From Tetrapyrgos nigripes (Eukaryota > Basidiomycota > Agaricomycetes > Agaricales > Campanellaceae): a stretch of DNA of 64,000 nucleotides. Made by a program: the position numbers and the translations under genes. The notes beneath the pieces were generated by a model. It saw only the letters and a program-made list of their open reading frames with translations, searched no databases and had not been told where the DNA came from. This document shows positions 33,345 through 45,419 of the stretch, in pieces. Where the stretch lies: assembly GCA_013368315.1 (NCBI GenBank), contig JAACJM010000031.1, forward strand, positions 124,001 through 188,000, read 5' to 3'. Positions within the stretch are counted from its first letter, which is position 1; every line of letters begins with the position of its first letter.

Positions 33345-36158
33345 AACTGTGAATCCCAATTACGTGACATAAGAAGGCCTGGCACAGCCCCGGAGCGCTG
33401 GAATTAATTAGGTTGCTTTAACGTTGCGCCCGGGGGGTCAATACCTCCTCTTAATTCCTATGGACTTCAAGGCTCGAAGTTAAGCTTTCCCTCAGAAGCT
33501 TTGGGTGCGGGTGTTGGACCGTGTGACTGTCTGTGTCAGGTGCATGATCCCGCCAGTCCGTTGCCTGTCGTGATGTCATATGGTCTCTACATCGCTTCCC
33601 GCTTCTTCCCGCCGCCGCCGCCGCCGTCATCTCCAACGAGCTCGCTACCTCCCTTATTATCATGGTAAATTTTCGGAAACATTGTACTAAATAACGAAAA
33701 AATACATATATTTACATACAGCCTGCAAGATCTATACCTCAATGTGAAACACCCTCTTCAAACCTGCAGAAGTCTAAATCAACACCACTCACAACTTGAA
33801 GCTACTGGTGACACTTGAGCACAAAGCTGGGGTAATAAGACAAGGGGAGGTGAAAGTGGAGGACAATCGAAGTCGGATCCTCCGTACGCATGCGTGTATT
33901 AAGTATCCCACCTACCAACACCCGTGTGACTGTCTGTGTCAGGTGCATGATCCCGCCAGTCCATTGCCCGTCGTGATGTCATATGGTCTCTACATTGCTT
34001 TCCGCTTCTTCCCGCCGCCGCTGCCGTCGTCTCAAACGTGGCCGCGACGGTAGGAGACGCGCTTTTACAACATGACAGGTTTGATGCTAGAGTCTTGGAT
34101 TTATGCTGATGAATACAGGAGATGGGAGGGATAGACAGTACTTGCAGTCAGTGCAGAGAACAGGACCGTGACTCGTTGCCCTCCAAGGACGACAGCGATG
34201 ACACGGCGTCATCGGAGTTCTAATTGTCGGACCGGCATATACATACTGTCGAATTTATGTCGAATTTGCGTCGAAATAAAACTCCAACGCCATTACACCC
34301 TTCAGTCCCGTTTGCTCAGCCCATTCACTATCATTTAGTAGCTTTGGATACACTACATAAAGCTTGGTTTGTACTTAGAATCAAATCTGCTAGCGTATTC
34401 ATTGTCCAGGTCCACAGCAAGATAAAACTCCAACCCTCGAGGTAATTTCTCACGCTTTGTCTGGGTGCTTAGCACACCATCCCCTTCTTTACCTCGACTC
34501 GCGTTGTTTATGCAGAATGGTATATGCCTCGGAGTCTCTCGGGATATGTCTGGGCTATGTATAAGTGCTCCCTGAATTTTTATTACACTTCTCTGCACTG
34601 TGGTATAGGAGGTATTTGCATGCTGCTACCAAATTTTCAGAAAACGGTCAATTTAGGATGTTCGTCTTTGATTAGAGGTACCATCTGGTACTTCAAAAAT
34701 TGCCCAAAAGTGTAGAAAGATTGTTCATAACATATAAAATAGAATTCTGAAGTATCCAGTCATGCCATGACTATTTGAAATTGGTAGACCTTAAAAGCAC
34801 TTTGGTTGCCAAAAGTGCATCATCCGGAAGCTCAAACACATGCGTTGCTCACTAGGCTCCATGGTGCATATATAACTCTGGTACAAAGACTCACAGCTGG
34901 GCCTATATGCGTACGCAGTCCTTATCTCCGAGCTCTTAGAGTGGTATTAATATGATATTTCACTAGAGTGGATAGTATACACAACAGGGACGGCGCCTTG
35001 TGAATTATCGTCGAATTAACGTTGAACCGGCGTGTGGTACAAAGACTCACAGCTGGGCCTATATGCGTATGCAGTCCTTATCTTCAAGCTCTTAGAGGGA
35101 TATTAATATGATATTTCAGTAGAGTGGATAGGATACACAACAGGGACGGCGCCTTGTGAATTATTGTCGAATTGGCACGTGGCACAAAGACTCATAGCTG
35201 GGTCTATATGCATACGCTGTCCTTATCTCCAAGCTCTTAGAGTGGTATTAATGTAATATGATATTTCAGTTGAGTGGATAGTATACACAACAGGGACGGC
35301 GCAAACAGTGGCGGGCACAGCGGTAAACCTGACCAGCCCAAATTCCAATTGACCTGACATTTGAGAGAAATTTATTGGGCATTATGATATTCAAAATGAG
35401 TGATGCAGCAAACAGCTATATGCATACATTTAACGAACGGCGCATTGGAACCAGGGCGTAAAGCGATCAAGCCGAACTGATGCCCGAATATCCCGACGGA
35501 TTTCAGATTAATCCAAGTCTAGACTAGGACGGAACTTACCGGTGAGGCGTGGACTTGAGGGTAGTCCTCAATAGTCCGAAAGTCGAATGCTGGCAACCAT
35601 ACCATGATACCATACATCTACTTTAGTACTGGATTGTCATGTTGTCTATCTAGGAGAGACTAGCTAACCCACTGTTCCCTCTCTTCCCGCTGTAAATTAT
35701 CGACATAGCCTCCTCAACTCTGATTCTTTAGACTTCTGCAGGTTTGAAGAAGGCATTTCACATTGAAGTCTAGCATGTACAGATCTTACAGGCTGTATGT
35801 AAATATATGTATTTTCATTATTTAGTACAATTTTTCCGAAAATTTACCATCATAATAAGGGAGGTAGCGAGCTCGTTGGAGATGACGACCGACGGCGGCG
35901 GCGGGAAGAAGCAGGAAGCGATGTAGAGACCATATGACATCACGACGGGCAACGGACTGCACCTGACACAGACAGTCACACGGTCCAACACCCGCACCCG
36001 AAGCTTCTGAGGGAAAGCTCAACTTCGAGCCTTGAAGTCCCTAGGAATTAAGAGGAGGTATTGACCCCCCGGGCGCAACGCTAAAGCAACCTAATTAATT
36101 CCAGCGCTCCGGGGCTGTGCCAGGCCTTCTTATGTCACGTATTTGGGATTCACAGGTG
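33345..36158. mobile_element. 2.8-kb MULE-like TIR element behind copy C, 9-bp duplication
   Basis: Inverted arms of about 425 bp (33345-33780 and 35730-36158) share TGTGAATCCCAA, ACGTGACATAAGAAGGCC, GCGCTGGAATTAATTAGG and GAGCTCGCTACCTCCC. The flanking direct repeat CTACGACTC (33336-33344, 36159-36167) is 9 bp. The same site without the element is present behind copy B at 30627-30635. There is no transposase. The interior has a partial direct copy of the left arm (about 33916-34040), a short acidic frame ending CSQCREQDRDSLPSKDDSDD at about 34146-34222, and a three-unit tandem repeat. Confidence 0.85.
34880..35302. repeat. Three ~145-155-bp direct tandem repeats
   Basis: Units start GG(T/C)ACAAAGACTCA at 34880, 35036 and 35181. 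Each contains CTTAGAG, TTAATATGATATTTCA-like blocks and ACACAACAGGGACGGCGC. They lie inside the 2.8-kb TIR element. Confidence 0.85.
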
Positions 36159-36360
36159 CTACGACTCGAAGTCACAAAATTAGTGCATCCATCACACAAA
36201 TCGGTACTGTGTACGATGCACCTGCTCAGGTGCAGGGGTCCTGCCTTGAGCTTCGCCAGAACAATTTGGATTTGAAATACATATCGTATCCCAGCAGCCA
36301 CTTCAAGCTGAGTCCGAGTCCAAGTCGAAGATATATATAATAGAGACGTTCAGAAGATGG

Positions 36361-36785
36361 AGGACGCTAAACACTTCGCGCAGGTGAGCTACATGTCCAC
36401 TTGGCAAATTCTGTGATGAAGAAGATTGACTTCATCCTTATTTAGACTCGTTCGCCGTCTAGTAACTCTCAACCGGCTCTTTCACCGCTCTAACTGCAGT
36501 GCTAGCTCTCATGATAATTTATGCGACTGATATTGAGAGTAATGGTATGTCCTGTCCTGTCTCGTTTCTTTTTGGCGTAGCACTGGCATTTGGGCTGATT
36601 TTGGATTTTGGAAAGTCACCTTGATATTCTGCTACTGCATCAGCCCCATCTATTCATTGACACTCTTGTACAACCTGAACATTCGTCAGAAGCTGCTCAG
36701 AAAAGTCAACTATATTCGGAGTAGCCGTATACGTATACCTGATTTGGAGAGTCGGAGGCGTGTCACGGTGGTGACGAGCAACTAG
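36361..36785 (+). pseudogene. Truncated DUF6534 copy E
   Basis: It starts abruptly after CAGAAGATGG with the end of an exon. It then reads LVRRLVTL with a small deletion before RLFHRSNCSA-type out-of-frame sequence, and recovers helices corresponding to LIFCYCISPIYSLTLLYN in shifted frames. It stops at the same AGCAACTAG as copy A. Only the C-terminal third is present. Its downstream flank matches the flank of A, suggesting unequal exchange within the array. Confidence 0.7.
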
Positions 36786-38849
36786 GCAAATTACTGAACT
36801 ATGCACGATATCCCGAATTGATCTTACAATGTGTCGCTAGATCCTCATTGGCTTTCGAAAGGTCCCCAACATGTACAATATGTACTTATAGTACCGACTC
36901 CGATTTCTTGAATCTTATATGTCTCGGGACCCATTTCTGGCATTTTTGTCAGCCAGCTCGTGCTTGTCCATGGACCGCTACTTCAACATACTTAGACCAT
37001 GGTTAGCACTCATAAGGTCTGAGGCCTCCATTTATACATGTTTCACTGAGTCATCCCCAATGGCAATTGATGTCATCTCCAAATCTCCGTTTCATTGGTT
37101 TCTCGGACCCGTGAGCATGTTTTGAGACGGTTAGATGGCTGTTTAAAATCCTAAGATAGACTCTTGGGGTTTGCACCCCATTCCGAAGCTTCATATCCAC
37201 TCTCAGTCAGTTCTCTAGGCTCCGGAGTACTGTACATGGCATCCGCAAGTGACAAGAGCAAGATCACTTTACCCAGCCGCTGAAACTCAATCCCCAACGA
37301 GCAAACCAAAAGCGCTTCGAAGAAGATCAAGTATAAAGGGGGGGGGGGGGAAGACGCGCCTTCTATAAAGCCCTGATCCCAGTGGCACACTCTAACGGTG
37401 GGAACTGCCTCCGCCAATATATAGCGGTCCCAGAAGCTCAAGCTAGATAGGCACAATGTGAGCGGACATCGCGCGAGAAGCCACGGGAAGCTTGAGAAAA
37501 GACTTTTCGATACAGTAGCCGGGACCTAGCGAAACACAGACTGTATGTATGTATATGTATAACGATATGAGGTATGGAGGATAGAGTTGAAGAGAAAAAG
37601 CAAAAGAAAAGAATCTATGTACATGTATCAAAGTCTTGGAAGAAGGACGCGGCGAGGACGAGGACGAGATAACGATAAACAAGCAAGATGATAACTGATA
37701 CGTATGCGACAGACGAGACAAGTTATGTAAGTGAGTATGGATGGATGCAGTGATGACGACGAGTGCCAGAAAGGAGGTAGAGGAGTAGAGGAGTAGAGGA
37801 GTAGAGGGGTAACAAAGTGAAGAGCCCAAGACAGACTTCGGGATGAGGAACATTCCAAAAGCTAGGATGAAGAAAGAAAGAAAGAGCTGTCCGAAACCAA
37901 TGCCATCAAAATCCACGACAAAGACACGACACCCAGAAGTCCAACTGTTTCCCCAGAGATAGTCCGTGATATGTATGCGAGTCAAGAGAAGAGTAAATGA
38001 GACGGATGGCGGGGAAAGCGAAAATGTTCTGTATGCATACAATACTGAACATTAGGATGGGTGATAGAGTAGATAACACAACAACACCATTATATGCGAA
38101 TCCATACGTTATGTATAGGATAGGTGATAGGTATGTGTAGGATAAGGATACACAACCCAAACAGACAAAGAGAGAGAGAGAGGATCAAATGAGCGACATA
38201 TGGCAGCATAGAAAAACGAAGGAGCGTGATAATCATACAAGTGATGAAGCAGTCAAGGAGTGACGATATTGATATATACAGCAGATGACACATTGAACGA
38301 TGCCAGATGAAGACCAAGGAATGAATGTGAGGTTGCTGAAAACGACAATTGTGATTGAGAGACAGAGAAAAAAAAGGAATGACAGGATGGTGCTGTGTTA
38401 TCTTCAGTGTCGACGGCTACTGGACGGGTAGCAGATTGGAGGACGTGCGCAGCGACTGACTAATCGACAAGTTCAGCCGTGCGTACGAGTATAGTAGAAA
38501 TCGAAGAAAGATTATGATCCTGATGAGAAGCATCAGCGAAATTAGAACACAAAGAAGGAAGCAAGAGTCTTACTTCGGAAAAATAGAAGCTTTGATGCAA
38601 AAGTGATGGATGCGAAAACGAAATCTCTATGTAGGTGAAACAAAGCAAAGCAGGTGCAAGCGACCGTAATGGATAGAATATAGACAAAGCAGAAAATTTG
38701 AGGGATAATTTAAAAGCGTGCGGGCGAAGTAGAACCGGAGCTGGACAACATCGATAGCAGGGAGGATTAAATCAGAAAAGAAAAAAATGAACAAAACGGT
38801 GCTGGAAGCTTTGCAAAGGGTAGCAAAGGAGTGGAGAGTTAGCCAGCGG
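36786..38849. other. Spacer and 3' flank of the RRM-like gene
   Basis: 36786-37130 is the diverged copy of the region behind copy A. A run of twelve or more G lies at about 37337-37350. From about 37500 to 38780 the minus strand is T/C-rich with microsatellite patches (GAGAGAGAGAG near 38170, AGAGGAGTAG repeats near 37780). A 199-codon minus frame here is low complexity and probably not a protein. Part of it is likely the 3' untranslated region of the neighbouring minus-strand gene. Confidence 0.4.
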
Positions 38850-41800
38850 TCACCGATACCAGCTCAACTCCACACTTCCTGCTCCACGGATGTAAACCCC
38901 CGCCTTGACCCTGCACACTGTCTCAGCCACAGATGCTCTTTTGAAGTCAACATGCAAGTCTCCATTCGGTCGCCTGGCAATATGCTTGACTTGACCAAAG
39001 GACTGTACAAATGAAGTGAGCCATAGAAACAGAGCAAACTCAGGAAGAACTCACCTCGCACCATGTCTTGACGGCCCCTAGAGCCGTCTCATCCTCTTTT
39101 CCAATGCCACTAACCACCAACTTTCTCTTTTTTCCCTTCGTGGTAAAACTATTCCCTGTATGACCTCCAACGCTGAAGCCTCTTGCACTACCTCCAGACA
39201 AACGCGACCTTCTCCCCAACGAACCGCTGCTCGGAGTTGGGACGCCAGAACCGCCAGAACTCGTAGAACTTGTACTCGAATTGTACATATGCATTCTTGA
39301 CGCTGCATGAGGATGAAGATGCTGCGACCGCGATTGCGACCTTGACCCGGGTCGGCTGTGAGCTGGTGTTTGGATCCCCAATTCATAATCTTCCTGATCC
39401 TCCCAAGCATCCTCATCCTCTTCTTCAGCTCTCACCGCCGACGCTCTCAGGGGCGAATTGGCGGGAAGAGTAACCATACCCACTGACGTTATCGAGGGAA
39501 CAGGCGATACTCTCACCAAAGATGAAGTTGACGCTCTAGGCAAATCCTTCTCCGAAGAAGCCTTAAACTGAGAGGACAACAATGAGGGAGACGTCGCCAA
39601 AGCAAGCATAGACCCCAGACTGCCTTTGACTGAAGAAGAATTCAGTGAAGTAGGTGAGGGCTCTTTGGAGTTTCCAACAAGGTTCAAGCTACCACTTGGT
39701 GGCTTCTCCCTTTCTCTAGATGCTAGCCTGGAGACCAAACCAGACATCGTCATTCGGATACCACGACCACGACTTGAGGATACTTCGTTCTGAGCAGCTT
39801 TCTCCCCATCAGAGCCAAAGAATCTCGACTTGGTCGGTGAAGACGGTCCAGAATTTGGCAGAACAGAAGGTGTCACAGGAGACGGGTAATGAGCCGATAC
39901 TGGAGCAGCCGTTGATCCTTGTAAGTCATCAGTTGACGGTCTGGATCGTAAAATTGGCGTGGACAGTGGAGGAGGCGTAGGAGGAACACTGTCGTTCTCC
40001 ACGGGCGGTGTCTTCTTCCATAAGGAAGGTAAAGACGCCGTGAAGGAACGCGTGCGATTTCTAGCCTGAGGCTGAACTTGAGTTTGCTGTTCGGGAGGTG
40101 GAGAGACTGGTGCCGCAGGAGAGGAAGGAAGAGGCGGTATTTGCTGCGAACCACGATGGTTCGATGTGCGTCCGTGACCAGAGGAAGATGGTGTTAGCAG
40201 TGACGACTGTGACTCTGACCGTAAGAGCTTTGGCCGAGATGCATGGGTGTCAAGAGGGTGTAAGGCTGGTGGTAGAGGAGGCGGTACAGTCGGTACAGGA
40301 GGGATTGGAGGTAGACGTGATGGCGTGATAGGAGAGGATGTGGCAGAAGTAGGTGATTTGGATTTTGGCCTACGGCTTGTCGGAGTGGCCTGTGCGCTTG
40401 GGCTACTGACTGGACTAGAAGGACCGTCAGCAGCGACGGCCTTCGCAGACGCATTGACTGAGGCCCTTGAGGACGCTCTTGAAGTCACTCCTGAAACGTT
40501 CTGCGACGTTAAATCTGATGTAGAAGGCGCGTTGGAAGAAGGTAACAAGAAGACTCGAGAATCTATAACGCAAGCCAAATAACAAAATTAGACAATGCCC
40601 ACTTTCAGACGGTGCTGAACAAGAAAAAAAACTCACCCGGCTTGGCATGTCCCTTACTCGCATCCTCCTTCTCGGTCTCCGTTTCACTTTCACCATCATC
40701 CTCAGCTTCATCATCCAGCTCCTTGGCTCTGCTGCTCATACTGTCTGGTGAGCCCAAGCTTCCACCAAGTTGAAGAGACTCGTCATCCGATCCAATACCC
40801 TCAAACCCTTCTTTCCTGAATTCCAGCATTGAACGAGAAACAGAGACTGGGCTATCAGCCCTGTTCATCAATTTCGTAGGCCCCTTATTCTTCTTCTGGT
40901 CCTTGGACACTTTCGCCCGTCCCTTCGTGTCGGCATCAGACTCAACATCGCTGACGTAACGAACGAAAACGTCAACGTCTTTGACGTCATCGCGCTTGGC
41001 ATCGACAGATGGTTGCGACTCGTAGTCTCGTTTGGATCCAGAACCAGAGACCTTGCGCATGAGAGCATGAGCTGGAGATTTGGTTTTGGATTTTCGTTTA
41101 ACTGGATCGAAAGAGAAAAGGAAAACATCAGTAATGCAACAAATGGTGAAAAGGAAAAGTAATACTGACCGCTCTTCTCCTTTTCCTTCCAACTAGTTGT
41201 TACCTGTACACCCACATCATCTTCACTCCGCTCGGGTTTTTCATGCCCAGAAACAGACCCAGGGTAACGAGCAGGCTCAATCTTTCCACCAGGTATGACA
41301 CTCACGACCTGATACCTCCTCTTCATGCCCTCTTCAGTCTTTGACTCGGTTTTGCCTCTGGTATTGGAGCTTTCAGCAGCCGCTGGGACTACGGAAACGG
41401 AAGGGTACCCCAATTGCGGTGAACCAGAACCAGAACCATGACCTGAAGAAAGTGAAGCGGAACTTGGGGTCGAACCTGAAGCAGGTGCAGACGCCGACGT
41501 CGAGCCAGAACCGGAGGCAATCGTATTGTTACCCAGAAGTGGGGACTGCATCAAAGGTGAAGCTATTGATGACGAAGACGCCAAAGAAGCTGAAGAACCA
41601 GCAGCACCGCCTGCCATCCTAGCTAGTAAAGAAGCTAGTCTTTGGCGTTTCTTGAGTCGCTTAGGCGATGCTGGGGAAATGGGGGAAGAGGAAGTAGAGC
41701 CAGGGTCCAAGGAACTGACTGAACCTAAAGAACCCATTGACCCGAAAGGAAAAGGTCGAGGAGAGTGGGACTGGTGGGTAGCCGAAGCCGAGACAGAATA

Positions 41801-44800
41801 AAAGTCGGAAGGCACCAAAGAACCAATAGATCCTAAAGAAGTAATTGATGATGCTGCCGAACCCGATGTGGGGAAAGTAGGTGCAGCCAGTGAGTCGACA
41901 GGTGAAGTCGCCGACAGAGGTGTATTGGACGAGAGGGTAGGCGTCGAACTTGAACTAGCTATAGAGATTGAAGCTAACGATGCAGGGGTGGGAGGAATAT
42001 GGATCGCGGTCGGACTTGCAGCAGACATACTTGACGTGGTCACTGTTGATCCAACTGCAGGTCCATACGTCGACTGGGTAGGGCTGATAGGTGGACTAGA
42101 TGGAATCGTCGGTATGCTCGGAATTTTTGAAATTCTCTTCTTCGTCCGGTTCGTCGATGGTGTCGGTGAAGCAGGTTTGGATGAATGGGGAGGTGAATGC
42201 GTAGCAGCACTGGACGTAGACGAGCCAGCGAAGCCAACGCTGGCGTTAGCATGGCCAGACGTAGACGTCGACATCGTCGTCAGAGTAGTGGAAGAAGAGC
42301 CCAGAGCCGAAACCCCATATGATGGCCCTGAGTGTGGTAACAATTCGGGAGCGGAAGAAACGGAGAAATCTGTGTTCGTCGCCACGAAGTCGCTAGCCGG
42401 GGTCGGTGACACGTGACCAGCACCATAGCTAGATTGACTAGCTCTGGAGCCTTTCTTGAAGGACGATGTAGGCAGTGGTGAAGAGGGAAGGAAAGAGGAG
42501 GAAGAGGCTTGGCCTTGAAGAAAAAAGAAAGGAAAAATGGTGAGTACATTGAATGCGAAAAAAGTGAATTGAAAAAATAAAAGCCAGGTCTCCCTGGAAA
42601 TGTCTAGATTATGACATCAACATAGAGTACTCGAGTCCAGTGTGCAGGGTCGTCAAAAAAACTCTTGGGTGCGGGCCAGATCCAGAAATCAGCAGAATGT
42701 GTGCGCAGGATCACCACTAAAGCGGAAAGCATTTCCAACACAACTTCCAAGCATGAACATCGAAGCCGCCTGCCCGGTAAACACAGCCTGAGGCGATTGC
42801 AGCGACCATGCAAGGACACCATCGTAGAAGTCGAATCCATCCAGTGACACTGAACGACATGCAGCGACACTAGTAATCCAAGAAGGAAGCAATAAAAGTA
42901 TGACATCATACCGACATCACACCGACAACTACCGACACCACCGACGACATCGATATCAATTTGCAGCAAGTCCTCCATCCAAAAGAGTGCCCTTGTTACC
43001 AGAGCCCATTGCCTCAGTCTCGTCTTCCGAGTAATGCAAAACAGACCAGAAAGATGATATATGCATGTATACTCACCTTCATCTCTTCCTTCCTCATCAG
43101 TCCGGGCGGTAACATCAATTTTAGGCGCTTCAGCGTCTCCATGACCCACAGAGCCTCGATTACTACTAGCCCCACTACCACTCAGACGTTCACTCCCACT
43201 ACCACTACCACTTCCATCGTTACTAACGATCACACTGAGCCTCTCACCCTTGACATCCGAAAGCGCACTAGATGTCCTAGTCGGCGTAGGAGGTAAAGCT
43301 TTTTCCTTGTCCATTGATGGGGTCATAGTGATGGCCAAAGGCGGCAGAGGTGCCATAGGTGTAGTAGGGGTAGCAAGCGTAGTAGCAGGGGCCGAAGAAG
43401 TTGCAGCCAACGCTGAAGCTGGTGCAGCAACAGAAAGTGTAGTAGAAGCTGCCAATGTTGGCATCGCCAAAGGTGTAGTCGGTACAGACGCTGCTGCAGA
43501 TGCAGGCGCAGACGATGAGGCCCTTCTCGCTTTCTCCTTGTCCTTCTCTCTATCCCTATCCTTAGACAAGGACATCCCAAGCGAAAGCGTATGAAGATAA
43601 GACATTGACGAGAGGAGGGATTTCCGTTTCTTTCCTGGGGTGGAGGGGTCTTTCTCCTTTCCGTCTCTGTCCTTCTGTCTCTCCTTCTCCTTCTCATCCT
43701 TCCCTGGACTCGACAGCAAATCTCTCTCACGCTTACCCGAGCTTGGACTCCCCAGTTCCTCTTTCTCCCTCTCTTTGTCCTTCTCAAATCCAAAGAACGC
43801 AATAACATTCGCAGGCGTGGGTGGTGGTGCACTTGGACGTGGGAGAGAGTTTTTCCAGTCTTTTTCCTTCTCCTTCTCCTTCAATTTCGCCGATTGTCCG
43901 TGAGAATGACTGTCGGGCAAATGGTCGATGGAAGAGGAAGGTGACCAATGGGACGCTGGCTCGGGTTCTTTTTCGAGTTCGGATTCTTGGACAACGGGTC
44001 CGGGCGAGAAAGGGTCTGAGCCTGGACCTGGAAGTAGGGTAGATCAGAAAAGAATGGAAAGAAAGAAAAACCGAGTCAGTGAGATTCTCAGAAGCGTTTT
44101 TTTTTTTTGTTGAGATTGAGAGAACACATACCTAATCCAACGCCAATCCCAGGTCCAGAACCCAAATCCACAGAAACAGAGACAGTCGACGATGGTGTAG
44201 CCTTGCGCCCGAAATTACTCCTATGCTTATGTTTACGGGTCGGTGTATGAGAGAAATTATCCCGAGTATCGACCTGTGACCCCAGCCCAAGGCCACCCTC
44301 GTCCTCATCCTGATACTGGTGTTGTAATCCTTCCAAGCGCTTCCTGACCTCCTCCGAATCCAGCGCGTCAACATGGCCTAGATAAACCGCGTTTCTGTTC
44401 CTTTGAGACGCGGTCAAATCTTCGCTGACGTTTGGTTGGTCAACCGAGGAGCTGGGGGTATGCATTGGTGTCGAAACCGAGAGGTTAGCAGCGTTGGTAA
44501 TTGGACTAGCTGTATACGAGTAGGGGATAGCTGGAAGTCCAGAAGTGGCAGTGCTAACGGTAGCAGAAGGCACCACAGACGCACTAGCGGCGCGTCCCCT
44601 GCCTCTCCGAAGTGTATGAGGCCACATTGAAGGAAGAGGGCTAGGAAGTGGGTCGTCAACACCAATGTCAGGCGTGTAACATAGCTCGATTTCCAGTTGA
44701 CTACTGTCAGGGTCACGCGAACCTGAAGTAGACGCGGACGCGTTCTGGATGAGATTACCTGCGGAAGCGTATCGACGGACTGTTGTCGTTACGGGATGGG

Positions 44801-45419
44801 GATGAGAATGGTAGGAAGGATGGAAGGTCGGAGTGAGTGGAGAGTGATGGAATCTCTCTACCAGTGGTGAGACAGAGGGCGTGAGAGGTAGAGTAGAAGG
44901 AATAACAGGGGAGTATGATGTAGGAGAGGGTACGGCGTTCATCATAGGTAGGTGATAATTGGCAAAGGACACCATAGAAGGATGTCTGGAACGGGAGAGG
45001 GAACGCGTCAGAGACGGAGTAGACGAAGTATTTGTAACTTCCAGATCGAGTTCCTCCTCCTCTTCCGTTTCCACCCCAAGATCAAAAATCTTTCTGCTCG
45101 CCAGTTCTTCGTCAGAGTCTCGGCCAGAAGAGTCGTCCTCTTCCTCGGCGCGTCCAGAAGCAAATGTCATTGGTGGTAATGAAGCGGGCACGAGAGGGTC
45201 ATAGAACCCCTCCAACGGCGAGTCTGCACGTATAGCTGGAGGTAGATTCTCGTCGCGTCCTACATGATAATGCTCGCCCTCCATTACCCGCTCCTCCTCC
45301 TTTGTGGGCATCGCGAGCTGGAGATCAACAAGCCCGAGGCCAAAGAGATCGTCGTCTTCGTCGTCGTCCTGCAACAGACTTGTTGGTCGTGGTGGTGGTT
45401 GATGTCGGTGGTCTTCCAT
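38850..45419 (-). CDS. Very long Ser/Pro-rich disordered protein with C-terminal RRM-like domain
   Basis: One multi-exon gene of about 1,900 residues. The start is MEDHRHQPPPRPTSLLQDDD, with an acidic DDDEDDDLFGLGLVDLQLA motif. Exons: 45419-44131, about 44030-43077 (with a KEKEKEKDW / KDREREK basic-acidic region), 42514-41172, about 41102-40640, about 40567-39063 and 39010-38850. Most of the protein is Ser/Thr/Pro-rich and probably disordered. The end folds: KRKLVVSGIGKEDETALGAV, then CESFGQVKHIARRPNGDLHV, DFKRASVAETVCRV and stop at 38850-38852. The beta-alpha-beta pattern fits an RNA-recognition motif, so a role in RNA binding or post-transcriptional control is inferred. Exon phases match at each junction. 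The 43076-42515 interval is either one ~560-nt intron or two introns around a 24-nt exon. Confidence 0.72.

Noticed and set aside
34880..35302. CRISPR-like array
   Set aside because: Only three long direct units without short spacers, inside a eukaryotic transposon.
37443..38042. 199-codon minus-strand frame
   Set aside because: Low-complexity Leu/Ser/Tyr-rich translation of a T/C-rich tract downstream of the RRM-like gene; no domain and no splice structure.
41868..42416. 182-codon plus-strand frame
   Set aside because: Antisense to the Ser/Thr/Pro-rich exon of the long minus-strand gene; the biased codons keep the other strand open.
38850..45419. Several separate minus-strand genes
   Set aside because: Exon ends carry GT/AG sites that join all blocks in phase, and only the first block has a convincing start while only the last has a domain-ending stop.
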